64,000 nt of DNA from JASHUC01 sp963849095 (lineage in GTDB: Bacteria; Pseudomonadota; Gammaproteobacteria; Steroidobacterales; Steroidobacteraceae). Both the position numbers and the translations under genes were made by a program. Of this stretch, positions 46,967 to 55,026 are shown in pieces. The stretch lies in contig CAWKGA010000006.1 of NCBI GenBank assembly GCA_963849095.1, positions 1 to 64,000 on the forward strand, given 5' to 3'. Numbering within the stretch: the stretch's first letter is position 1; each line of letters begins with the position of its first letter. The notes under the pieces were generated by a model. That model worked only from the letters and a program-made list of their open reading frames with translations, was not told the origin of the DNA and searched no databases.

Positions 46967-48358
46967 CTAGAATGGGTAGTTGAGCCCGGTGAATACCGCG
47001 GCGCCCTCGCTGCCGTAGCCGATATCAACGTACCCGACGACGAACGGACGGGCGATGCCGCGGAAGCCCACTCCGGCGACCTTGTGCAGGTCGGTGAACG
47101 GCACGGTCTCCCCGTGCGCGAACACGCGCCCGACGTTGACGAAGGGCGTCAATTCAATGTCAATGTGCGTGGTGTCCGCCTGGAACGACATGATCTTGTG
47201 CCGCAGCTCGACCGAGCCCGCGAAGGAGTTGCGGTCGTAGAACCGCCCTTCGCCGAAGCCGCGCAATAGCTGCTCGCCTCCGATCTCGCTATCACCGCCG
47301 CCGAGGCTGCTCAGCGCCCAGAACGGCAAGTCGGTTCCCGTCGGCAGATAACGCAGAGCGACGTGTGCCGCGAGCACCGTCGCGGGCAGGACCGACCAGA
47401 AACCGCGGCCGTCGATGCCGGCCTCGCTGTCCTCCGAATCGTTGAGCACCCCGCCTCGGCTCGCGATTCCTCCGTACGCCACCCACTCGACGCCTCGGGT
47501 CGGGACGGTGAGGTCGTCACGGGTGTCGTAGACGATGGACAGGCGGTTGAGCACCTCCCGGTTGGTGCCGAGGCCCCGAACGTCGGGAAAGACCACTTGG
47601 ATCGACGGAATTTGAGAGAGCGTGCCCGGCAGGACGTCCACGACCCGCACGCGCCCGGTGTACTGCAGCTGCCAGGCACGGCTCAGGTTGAGGCCAATCT
47701 GCGTCTGAAACAGTGCCTGCTGGTTGGTGTAGTTCGTCTGGTCGAACTCCGGCGTATCGTTTCCGATGCCGTAGAACCGCGCGGTGCCGTCGCGATCGAA
47801 GACCAGGCTGTTCGTGAACGACCAGCGCTGCTCGCGCAGCAGCCCTTTCTGGTACTGCGCATTGAACCCGCGCTCGACGCGCTGCTTGACTTCCCCAACG
47901 ACCGACCACTGCTCGTCGGCCGAGTCATACGAATACAGCCGTCCGTGGACGCCCCATCCGAAATACCGGTTGTAAATCACGTCGGGCGCGATGATGCGGC
48001 GAATCTCGCCGTTCTCATCCGTCTCGAGCCACGTTGGAATGAGCCCGAGTGTCGTGCCGCTATCCGGATCGACGGCGATCTCCGGCACCGGAATGAACGG
48101 CGCGGTCGCTGGGTTGAACCATCTCGCGAGACTCCAGGGCGAGGAGGAGGTTCCGGTGGTCGGGGTGGGCGTGGGTGCCGGCAGCTGCGTCTGCGGCACC
48201 TGCGGCACTTCGACTGGCGCCTGCGCCGCCGCGCCGCCGGCTCGCAGGAGCGCGGCGACCGTCGCGAGCGCCACCACGACCGCGACGGCCGGGGGGGCCG
48301 GGTGAGGCGCGCTGCCCGCGCGTCCCATACGAGCTCCGCCCCGCGGCGCATCATTCAT
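46967..48358 (-). CDS. BamA/TamA-like (D15-type) outer-membrane protein ending the phosphonate operon
   Basis: The protein (463 aa) has a signal peptide (helix VAVVVALATVAALLRAG, cut near AAAQA), a Pro/Thr linker, and a barrel with alternating strands and the terminal Phe in TGLNYPF. Segments LLRGFGEGRFYDRNSFAGSV and FVNVGRVF are typical of the Bac_surface_Ag (D15) barrel. POTRA domains are absent. The ATG overlaps the stop of the transaminase gene (ATGA), so it is coupled to phosphonate synthesis. Its role could be export or surface assembly of the product, but that is inference. Confidence 0.8.
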   Translation of the reverse strand: MNDAPRGGARMGRAGSAPHPAPPAVAVVVALATVAALLRAGGAAAQAPVEVPQVPQTQLPAPTPTPTTGTSSSPWSLARWFNPATAPFIPVPEIAVDPDSGTTLGLIPTWLETDENGEIRRIIAPDVIYNRYFGWGVHGRLYSYDSADEQWSVVGEVKQRVERGFNAQYQKGLLREQRWSFTNSLVFDRDGTARFYGIGNDTPEFDQTNYTNQQALFQTQIGLNLSRAWQLQYTGRVRVVDVLPGTLSQIPSIQVVFPDVRGLGTNREVLNRLSIVYDTRDDLTVPTRGVEWVAYGGIASRGGVLNDSEDSEAGIDGRGFWSVLPATVLAAHVALRYLPTGTDLPFWALSSLGGGDSEIGGEQLLRGFGEGRFYDRNSFAGSVELRHKIMSFQADTTHIDIELTPFVNVGRVFAHGETVPFTDLHKVAGVGFRGIARPFVVGYVDIGYGSEGAAVFTGLNYPF

Positions 48359-49431
48359 CGGAGGGCTTGCGCGACGCACGTCAACAGCCGGTCGATATCG
48401 GCCGAGCTCAGATGGCCCATCGTGGAGATGCGAAATAGCGTCCTCGATAGCTCGCCCTGCCCCGCGTAGATCACGAAGCCGTTCGCCTTCAGGGCGTCGT
48501 GCAGGCTCACATACGTCATGCCCGGCGGCAGCCGGTACGAGCGCAGGACCACGGACGATTGCTCGGGGGGCACCACTGTCTCGATGCCGAGCGCCGCCAG
48601 GCCCGCGCGAGCCTGCTCGGCAAGCGCCGCGTAGCGCCGGTGGCGGGCGGGCCGCCCGCCCTCCTCGTCGAGCTCGCGCAGGGCCTCGACCAGTGCGTAG
48701 TACGCATGCACAGCCGGGGTGAACGGTGTGTCCCGGGTGTCTTGCAGGCGCGCGAGCCGGCCGAGGTCGAGATAGTAGGCGCGGCTCGCCGCCTGTTCGA
48801 GAGCGCTGCGCCGGGCGATCACGAAGGAGACGCCCGGCACGCCGTGCAGACACTTGTTCGCCGTGCCGGCCACGGCGGAGAGGCTCGCATCCCCGAAGTC
48901 GATGGCCTCCGCGCCAAAGCTGCTGACGCCGTCGGCGAGCAGACTCACGCCACGCTCGCGGCACAGCTCGCCGAGCCGCTTGAGGTCGTTGAGCCGGCCC
49001 GTGGTCGTCTCGTGGTGCACGGCCGCGACATGTGTGAAGCGCGCCTCCGGCGGGGCGCCGTCGAGCCGTGCGGCTACGGCATCGAAGTCCGGCGCGAGCG
49101 TCCACGCGCCGCTCACGCGCTGATGCGCGATGCGGTACCGCTCGCAAATCTGCGCGATCCGCTCCCCGTACACGCCATTCTCGACGGTGAGCAGGCGGCC
49201 CGCTTCGGGCACGAGGGACGCCACCATGCTCTCCACCGCGGCCGTGCCGGAGCCCGTGATCAACACCGCGCTCCACCCGGCGGGATCGATCGCGTACGTG
49301 GCGAGCAGCCGCGCGCGCGCCTCGTCCTGCAGGTCGAAGAACTCGCTCTCCCGATGACACAGATCCGGTTGCAGGAGACTGCGCCGCACCCGCTCGGTGA
49401 GGGACACGGGCCCAGGGTTGAGCAGCAGCAT
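48355..49431 (-). CDS. 2-aminoethylphosphonate transaminase (PhnW/AepZ type)
   Basis: The enzyme (358 aa) is a class V PLP aminotransferase. It begins LLLNPGPVSLTERVRRSLLQ, typical of PhnW, and binds PLP through Lys193 in AGTANKCLHGVPGVSF. In degradation PhnW converts AEP to phosphonoacetaldehyde. Next to PEP mutase and phosphonopyruvate decarboxylase it would run in the synthetic direction and make AEP. It starts within TGATG of the upstream stop. Confidence 0.92.
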   Translation of the reverse strand: MLLLNPGPVSLTERVRRSLLQPDLCHRESEFFDLQDEARARLLATYAIDPAGWSAVLITGSGTAAVESMVASLVPEAGRLLTVENGVYGERIAQICERYRIAHQRVSGAWTLAPDFDAVAARLDGAPPEARFTHVAAVHHETTTGRLNDLKRLGELCRERGVSLLADGVSSFGAEAIDFGDASLSAVAGTANKCLHGVPGVSFVIARRSALEQAASRAYYLDLGRLARLQDTRDTPFTPAVHAYYALVEALRELDEEGGRPARHRRYAALAEQARAGLAALGIETVVPPEQSSVVLRSYRLPPGMTYVSLHDALKANGFVIYAGQGELSRTLFRISTMGHLSSADIDRLLTCVAQALR

Positions 49432-50615
49432 CAGCGGGCTCCCAAGTGCTGCATCAGGCGCCTGCCCACATCGGCCGGAGCAATGGACGGGCGCGGCAGA
49501 TCGTGGGGCGTTCCGGGGCGTATCAGCAGGCGAGCGAAGCGCGGGCCGTCGAGCGGCGGAGCATCGAGCCACACCGCGAGCTGTCCGAGGTCGTCGGTCT
49601 CGAGGGCCGAGGCGTAACCACAGGCCGCGGCGATGTCCGCAAACGACGTATTCCTCGAGACGGTCGCCTGCCCACCTGTCGAGTCGTGAACGCCGTTGTC
49701 GAGCAGGAGATGCCGCAGATTCGGCGGCCCGTAGGCGCCAACGGTCGCGTACGCGCCGAGCCGCATGAGCGCCGCTCCGTCGCCGTCGAGCGCGAGCACG
49801 CGCACGTCTGGCCGTGCCAAGGCAAGCCCCAGGGCAAGAGGCACCACGCATCCGAGCGAGCCGACCATGTAGAGCTGGTTCGGCCGGTCCTCGATGGCAT
49901 AGAGCTCACGGCCGCAGTATCCGGTCGATGCCAGCACCGCGGTCGATCCGTTCGGCGTATGCGCCACCACCTCCCGGAGAGCCTCCTGCCTCGATGGCCT
50001 CGCCTCGGGAGCTCGACGCAGGGCCCTCGGAGCGGCTTGCGGTAATGACGGCGCGCTCCCCCGAACCCCCGCGCCGGCCGCGCCTCGCTCGAGGGGGTAC
50101 GCCGCCACACTGCCCTTTTGCATCACGAGCGCATACGGGCGGCCGGTCTCGTCCATGTGGGCCGTTGCGCGATCCAGCGCCGGGCCGATGGCGCCGGCCT
50201 CGGTCGGGAACAGCTCCCACGGAATCTCCATGGTGTCGAGCATCGCGGGGGTGATCGGCCCCATCAACGCATGCTGCGGCTCGTCGGCAACGCCGGGCTG
50301 CCCTCGCCAGGTGACGATCAGCAACTGGGGTAGGCGGAAGGTCCAGGTGAGCGAGGTCAACGGACTCACCGCGTTGCCGAGGCCGGAGTTCTGCATCATC
50401 GAGACGCCGCGGCGGCGTGACCCCGGAGCGTCCGCCAGCGCGATGCCCGCGATCAGCGCGACGGCGTCGCCTTCGTTCGCCATCGACAGGTAGCGGAGCG
50501 AGGAGTCCTGCAGAACGTAATTGATGAATGGCGTGAGAAAGGAGCAGGGAACGCCCGCGTACCACTCGAAGCCTCGCGTGCGCGCGGCCTCGACGAAATG
50601 CCGCGCCTCAATCAC
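49431..50615 (-). CDS. ppd: Phosphonopyruvate decarboxylase
   Basis: The enzyme (394 aa) uses thiamine diphosphate to decarboxylate phosphonopyruvate to phosphonoacetaldehyde, the step that pulls the unfavourable PEP mutase equilibrium forward. Recognisable parts are WYAGVPCSFLTPFINYVL, the N-terminal MANEGDAVALIAGIALA and the ThDP-binding ALDGDGAALMRLGAYATVG with DNGVHDSTGGQ. A linker of about 45 residues rich in Ala/Arg/Pro lies between the Pyr and PP domains. The GTG at 50615 overlaps the pepM stop codon by 8 bp. Confidence 0.94.
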   Translation of the reverse strand: MIEARHFVEAARTRGFEWYAGVPCSFLTPFINYVLQDSSLRYLSMANEGDAVALIAGIALADAPGSRRRGVSMMQNSGLGNAVSPLTSLTWTFRLPQLLIVTWRGQPGVADEPQHALMGPITPAMLDTMEIPWELFPTEAGAIGPALDRATAHMDETGRPYALVMQKGSVAAYPLERGAAGAGVRGSAPSLPQAAPRALRRAPEARPSRQEALREVVAHTPNGSTAVLASTGYCGRELYAIEDRPNQLYMVGSLGCVVPLALGLALARPDVRVLALDGDGAALMRLGAYATVGAYGPPNLRHLLLDNGVHDSTGGQATVSRNTSFADIAAACGYASALETDDLGQLAVWLDAPPLDGPRFARLLIRPGTPHDLPRPSIAPADVGRRLMQHLGAR

Positions 50616-52368
50616 CCGCCTCGTCCGTCCCGCCGGGCCCCCCGCCGAACGGCGTCTGAGCGTGTGCAAAATCGGTCGCCCGGCGGAAGTCCTCCAGATC
50701 GTTGACTCCGCGCCAGTGGCCGTGCACGTAGAGGACCTCGATCTTCGAGCCGCCCGCAATCAGCGCGTTGAGCAGATGCGGCACGTCTTGAGTGTCGAAA
50801 TCGGGCCGCGCGCGAAATTCGCCGAGGAGGGCCTTCAGGCGTGCGAGCCCCTTGCGGCTCACGCTCAGCATGCCGATCCAGCGTCCCTGCGCGGCCTCCG
50901 CGGGCGCGGCCGGTACTGCCGCTTGCCGGCCGCTGCAGATGCGCTCAAGCAGCACCTGCGTGCCAAACAGGCCGCGATCGTCGCTGCGCGAGCAGTAGGC
51001 GAAATCGCGTACGGTGCGGTTGCTCGCAGCCGTCGGAGAGGAGTCCACCACCACGGTGAAATCGGCCTTGCTCTCGGTGAGATCGCGCAGCACGTAGCTG
51101 CGGAACAGCAGATCGCCGTAGGAAATCACGGCGTCGGAATCGAGCGCATCGATCGCGCAGGCGAGCGATGCGAGCTCGCCGGTGCAGGCGTAGCGCTCGT
51201 TGACGACCAGCTTGATGCCGGCCGTATCGATCGCATCCGCCCGATAGCCTCCGACCACCGTGATATCGTTGATGCTCTCCTTCTTGAAGCTGTCGACCAG
51301 CCAGCGCAGGAGCGGCTTTCCGGCAATGGGCAGCATGACCTTCGGCCGGTCCACGGTGACGGCCTCGAGCCCGCGGCCGCGGCTGGCGGCCAGCACTATC
51401 GCCGCGCGCGAGGTTCCCGAGGAGGCGAGATAGAGCCGCTCGGCGACGGAATACTCGTCGGCGTCCTGCAGGCGAAAGATCTCCGCGACGGGCACGATCC
51501 GGTCCTCGACGTTCACGAGCGTCTCGCTCCCCTGGATCTCCTTGGCGACGCTCTGCATCGCGGACGCGGCCGCCCGCAGCATGTGGTTCGCCCAGATGAC
51601 GACGCTGATGCCCGACGTGCGAAACACCTCCGTCGGCGTGCTGTAGTAGCGCGTCGGTACGATCACGATCGGAGAGCGGCCCGCCCACTCGCGCGCAAAC
51701 GTGACGATCTCGTCAGGCTTCGAGAGCTTGCTGTGGATCAGGATGGCGTCCGCGCCGGCGCGCCGGTAAGCCTCGGCCCGCCGCAGCGCCTCGTCCATGC
51801 CCCAGCCCGCGATGAGCGCCTCGACACGGGCGACGATCGAGAAGCTCGGATCGCCCTGGGTGTCCTTGCCCGCGGCAATTTTGCCGGCGAACTCCCCGAT
51901 GTCTGCGAGCGGCTGGCGCTCTCCGTTCAAAAAGCTGTTGGTCTTCGGAAACTGCTTGTCCTCGATGCAGACGCCGGCAATCCCGCGCTGCTCGAGCTTG
52001 CGCACCAGGCGGCGCATGTTGTTGAAGTTGCCGTAGCCGGTGTCGCCGTCGAGCAGGATGGGCAGATCGCTCGCGTCCGCCATGAACTCGAGCATCTCGA
52101 CCACCTGCGTCCAGCTCGCCTCGTTGTTGTCACGGACGCCGAATTGCGCCGAGATGGCGAGTCCCGATGCCCAGATCCCGCGAAATCCCGCCTCGCGCAC
52201 GATGCGGGCCGAGAGGCCGTTGTGCGCCTCCATCAGAAATTCCAGCCGGTCGCTGAGCAGCATCGCGCGAAGCGTCGCGCTGCGCGTCATCGGGCGAGGG
52301 CGCTCCACCGCCGGGTCGAGCCCGGAGACGGCGGATGCATCGGACAGGGTTTTGATTTGCACGGCCAT
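50608..52368 (-). CDS. pepM: PEP mutase fused to a nucleotidyltransferase domain
   Basis: The enzyme (586 aa) makes the carbon-phosphorus bond by rearranging PEP to phosphonopyruvate, the committed step of nearly all phosphonate synthesis. The N-terminal TIM barrel (about 30-310) has FLMEAHNGLSARIV, GIWASGLAIS, LLDGDTGYG and the diagnostic EDKQFPKTNS (residues 136-145), which separates PEP mutases from isocitrate lyase relatives. A C-terminal NTP-transferase domain (about 325-570) has IVLAASRG and RPKVMLPIAGKPLL. A separate nucleotidyltransferase gene lies just upstream. The ATG at 52368 has a weak ribosome-binding site; an ATG at 52290 is possible. Confidence 0.96.
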   Translation of the reverse strand: MAVQIKTLSDASAVSGLDPAVERPRPMTRSATLRAMLLSDRLEFLMEAHNGLSARIVREAGFRGIWASGLAISAQFGVRDNNEASWTQVVEMLEFMADASDLPILLDGDTGYGNFNNMRRLVRKLEQRGIAGVCIEDKQFPKTNSFLNGERQPLADIGEFAGKIAAGKDTQGDPSFSIVARVEALIAGWGMDEALRRAEAYRRAGADAILIHSKLSKPDEIVTFAREWAGRSPIVIVPTRYYSTPTEVFRTSGISVVIWANHMLRAAASAMQSVAKEIQGSETLVNVEDRIVPVAEIFRLQDADEYSVAERLYLASSGTSRAAIVLAASRGRGLEAVTVDRPKVMLPIAGKPLLRWLVDSFKKESINDITVVGGYRADAIDTAGIKLVVNERYACTGELASLACAIDALDSDAVISYGDLLFRSYVLRDLTESKADFTVVVDSSPTAASNRTVRDFAYCSRSDDRGLFGTQVLLERICSGRQAAVPAAPAEAAQGRWIGMLSVSRKGLARLKALLGEFRARPDFDTQDVPHLLNALIAGGSKIEVLYVHGHWRGVNDLEDFRRATDFAHAQTPFGGGPGGTDEAGD

Positions 52369-52377
52369 GGCAGCAAG

Positions 52378-53121
52378 CTACAGTTGTGGCAACACCTCGA
52401 CCGCCGCGCGCGCGACGTCGCTCGGAAAATCGATCTCGATCCAGGGGAGCCCTGTGACATCGGCGACCTCGAAGGTGCGCCCGCGCTCGAGCAGCAGATC
52501 GCGCACCGCCTCCTCGTGCGGCAGATGAGCCCGCGCGGTCTCGATGTAATCGGCGGCTAGAGCGGCGAGACGGCGCGCACCCGCCTCGTCGAACCGGAAG
52601 AATCCGACGGACTCCCCGATGGAGTCGTATTGCAGCCCGGGGGCGAGCCGCTTGCCGAGCTCGATCGGCACGCCGCCCCGCACGCACACCTTGACAGGCT
52701 CATCGCCGGCCTCGAAGTCACGGTCCATCAGCAGCCGGTTGCGGGGTCCAACCCCTGCGGCGAGGGCGGTCATGATGCGCTCGTGATACAGCACGTCGGC
52801 ATCCATCAGCAGAACGTCGCCGCCTCGACCGAGGGCGTGCGCGGTCGTGTGGACCGTGAGCACGCTGCCCAGCTCGAATCTCGCGTTGAGCACGATCTCG
52901 GGCCGCGGCTGCCAGCCGAGCCGATCGAGCTCGGCCTCGACGAGCTCGTGACGGAAGCCGAGCGCCAGAACGACTTCCTCGACGCCGGCCTTCCTGAGCA
53001 GATGCAAGTGCCGCTCGAGCAGGCTCCTGCCGCCGAACTGCATCAGGCACTTGGGCCGCTGCTGGTCCGCGGCTTGCCCCAGGCGCGAGCCGCGACCCGC
53101 CGCGAGAATGATGGCGCGCAT
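52378..53121 (-). CDS. Nucleotidyltransferase, likely CTP:phosphonate (PntC-like)
   Basis: The enzyme (247 aa) has an intact signature: MRAIILAAGRGSRL, RPKCLMQFGGRSLLERHL and the metal-binding region VLLMDADVLYH. It ends near LPWIEIDFPSDV, typical of phosphocholine/phosphonate cytidylyltransferases. In this operon the likely reaction is CTP plus 2-aminoethylphosphonate to CMP-AEP. This is known for PntC-type enzymes and parallels CDP-ethanolamine formation. GGAGAGGATCTC precedes the ATG. Confidence 0.85.
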   Translation of the reverse strand: MRAIILAAGRGSRLGQAADQQRPKCLMQFGGRSLLERHLHLLRKAGVEEVVLALGFRHELVEAELDRLGWQPRPEIVLNARFELGSVLTVHTTAHALGRGGDVLLMDADVLYHERIMTALAAGVGPRNRLLMDRDFEAGDEPVKVCVRGGVPIELGKRLAPGLQYDSIGESVGFFRFDEAGARRLAALAADYIETARAHLPHEEAVRDLLLERGRTFEVADVTGLPWIEIDFPSDVARAAVEVLPQL

Positions 53122-53216
53122 GAGATCCTCTCCGGTGCCAGGTCCGGAGATAGTACAAAAATGCGCGGCGCACCGCCTCTCAACCCCCCCTTAAGCCCCG
53201 GCGGGCCGGCCGCTCT

Positions 53217-54233
53217 TCACTCTCCGGCCGTCGCGCAAGTCACGCGGCGGCGCCAGCCCCGCTCGGAAAAGTACAGATAAAGCAGGCCAGGGAGCCCCAG
53301 CAGGATCTCCCTCGCGCGCTTGGCGAGCGACAGCGCGAGCGCCGTGTCGGGCTCGAGTCCCACGAAGGGGGCGAGCAGGAGGTACCCGCCTTCTTGCACG
53401 CCGAGCGCCCCAGGTACCGCGAACGCCGCTCCCCGAATCGCCTGCCCCAGGCTCTCGAGCAGGAGGGCGTCGGCCCAGCCGACCGGAGAGCCGATGAGCT
53501 TGAGGATCAGATAGACCTCTCCCGTGCCGACGAGCCACCCGGCGAGGCTCAGCGCGAAGCTCGCGAGTGTCCGCCCGCCCTCGCCGTACATCTTCTCGAC
53601 CGCGAGGTCGATCGCCTCGGCTCGGCTCGTCAGTTGAGACCAGTCGCGCTTGCCGGAGAATCGGGCGATCGCGCGCATCGATCTCGCGAAGAGTCCGCGG
53701 CGCTGCACGAGGTAGAACAGCGTCACCGGCACCACGAGCAGGATGCCGCCGACGAGCAGGGAGGTGCCCACCGTGTGCCGTGAGTGGGCCCCATGCACCG
53801 GCAGGCCCGCCTGCGCTGCGAGCAACACGACGCCGACCAGCGCAAAGATGATCTGTGCGAGGCCTTGCAAGGTCGTGCTGACTGTGATGGCGGCCACGGC
53901 GTCCTGCATGGGCATCCCGCGGTGCGAGAGGGAGCGGACCATCACTACGGGACCTGCGACCTGGCCGACCGGCATCAGGCTGTTCGCGGACTCCCCCGCC
54001 CAGCGGGCAAGCAGCGCGTCGCGCCAGGAGCCGCGTGCCAGCACGGCATCGAACAGCACGCAGATCGCCGCGGCATCGAGCAAGAGGGGCAGCACGTGGA
54101 ACGCGGCGACGAGCGTGAGGCCCCAGCCCGCCGCGGCGAGCGCCGCAAACACCGGTCCGAGCCCGTGCGACACGAGCACGGCGGCAAACAGCAGCGCCCC
54201 GGCCGTGAGGAGCCAGGTGGCCGATCGCGTCAT
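53217..54233 (-). CDS. HpnL-like integral membrane protein (LPG synthase TM/UPF0104 family), possible lipid flippase
   Basis: The product (338 aa) has about eight hydrophobic helices. It resembles the membrane half of lysylphosphatidylglycerol synthase and the HpnL family: WAGESANSLMPVGQVAGPVVMVR and AVAAITVSTTLQGLAQIIFA are characteristic. Near the C-terminus ALGVQEGGYLLLAPFVGL is also typical. Relatives flip or help transport polar lipids. Here it could move a phosphonolipid or its precursor across the inner membrane. The ATG at 54233 overlaps the stop of the oxygenase gene. Confidence 0.82.
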   Translation of the reverse strand: MTRSATWLLTAGALLFAAVLVSHGLGPVFAALAAAGWGLTLVAAFHVLPLLLDAAAICVLFDAVLARGSWRDALLARWAGESANSLMPVGQVAGPVVMVRSLSHRGMPMQDAVAAITVSTTLQGLAQIIFALVGVVLLAAQAGLPVHGAHSRHTVGTSLLVGGILLVVPVTLFYLVQRRGLFARSMRAIARFSGKRDWSQLTSRAEAIDLAVEKMYGEGGRTLASFALSLAGWLVGTGEVYLILKLIGSPVGWADALLLESLGQAIRGAAFAVPGALGVQEGGYLLLAPFVGLEPDTALALSLAKRAREILLGLPGLLYLYFSERGWRRRVTCATAGE

Positions 54234-54943
54234 GGCGCGCCCCGCGGCCGCCGGCGAAACACCTGCCGGAAGCCGAAATACCCCAGAGCGTCTTTCACGT
54301 TGGAGATCACTCGCCACCCAAGGCGCATGCGCGGGTCGGTCACGTACTCGAACGTGAGCGACACGCGCATCTCCCCTCTGCCGAGCGGCGTGATGCGATG
54401 GCGCAGGGCATCCCCGTCGAAGAAGACCAGTCCGCCCGGCGGGATCGTGAGCGAGCCCGGCACGGTCGCGACGCCTCGCTCACGGGTGTGCAGCTCGTAA
54501 TCGAGGCGGCACGACGATTCGTCGATCACCCCGAGGAGCAGCGTGTAGCGGCGGCCCGCGTAGTAGGAGGTGTCGTAGTGCCAGCCGATGTAATCGCCCG
54601 GGCGCGTGTAGAAATACAGCGCGTAGGCGTGGGGGTCCTGCGGCGGCGATGGCTGCAGGCGCGCCCCCGAGATCTGATCCAGCCAGCCCGCGAGCGCGGG
54701 CGAGCGATACAGGTCGGCGATGAAGGGCGCGAGCTCGTCTATCGTGTGGCGGCTCACGCTGCCGCCTTGCTTGTGGCCGGGCAGATAGTTGCGGTTGACC
54801 GACCTCCCGACGGCGGCGACGGCGGATACGAGTTGCGCCACGATTTCCGGCGCGAGGAAGTCCGGAAGATACAGGAACGCGCCCTGCTCGCGAAATTTGA
54901 GGCTGAGCGCCTCGTTATCGAAGGCGCGCAGGCGCGCGCTCAT
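54230..54943 (-). CDS. 2-oxoglutarate/Fe(II)-dependent oxygenase
   Basis: The enzyme (237 aa) has the facial triad His122 and Asp124 (GWHYDTSYY) with His182 (ALRHRI), and the 2OG-binding Arg193 (GEMRVSL). A prolyl-4-hydroxylase-like jelly roll is expected. Possible targets in this operon are AEP (giving 1-hydroxy-AEP), the finished lipid head group, or an acyl chain. The ATG at 54943 is the first usable start after the upstream stop at 55027 and has GGATCGGG upstream. Confidence 0.85.
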   Translation of the reverse strand: MSARLRAFDNEALSLKFREQGAFLYLPDFLAPEIVAQLVSAVAAVGRSVNRNYLPGHKQGGSVSRHTIDELAPFIADLYRSPALAGWLDQISGARLQPSPPQDPHAYALYFYTRPGDYIGWHYDTSYYAGRRYTLLLGVIDESSCRLDYELHTRERGVATVPGSLTIPPGGLVFFDGDALRHRITPLGRGEMRVSLTFEYVTDPRMRLGWRVISNVKDALGYFGFRQVFRRRPRGAP

Positions 54944-55026
54944 CGCCCGATCCGCATCGGGTAGCGAGGCGGACGCAGCCGCGATCCGCGGCGCCTGCTC
55001 GCCTTGCAGATTCGTGGCGAGGCCGA

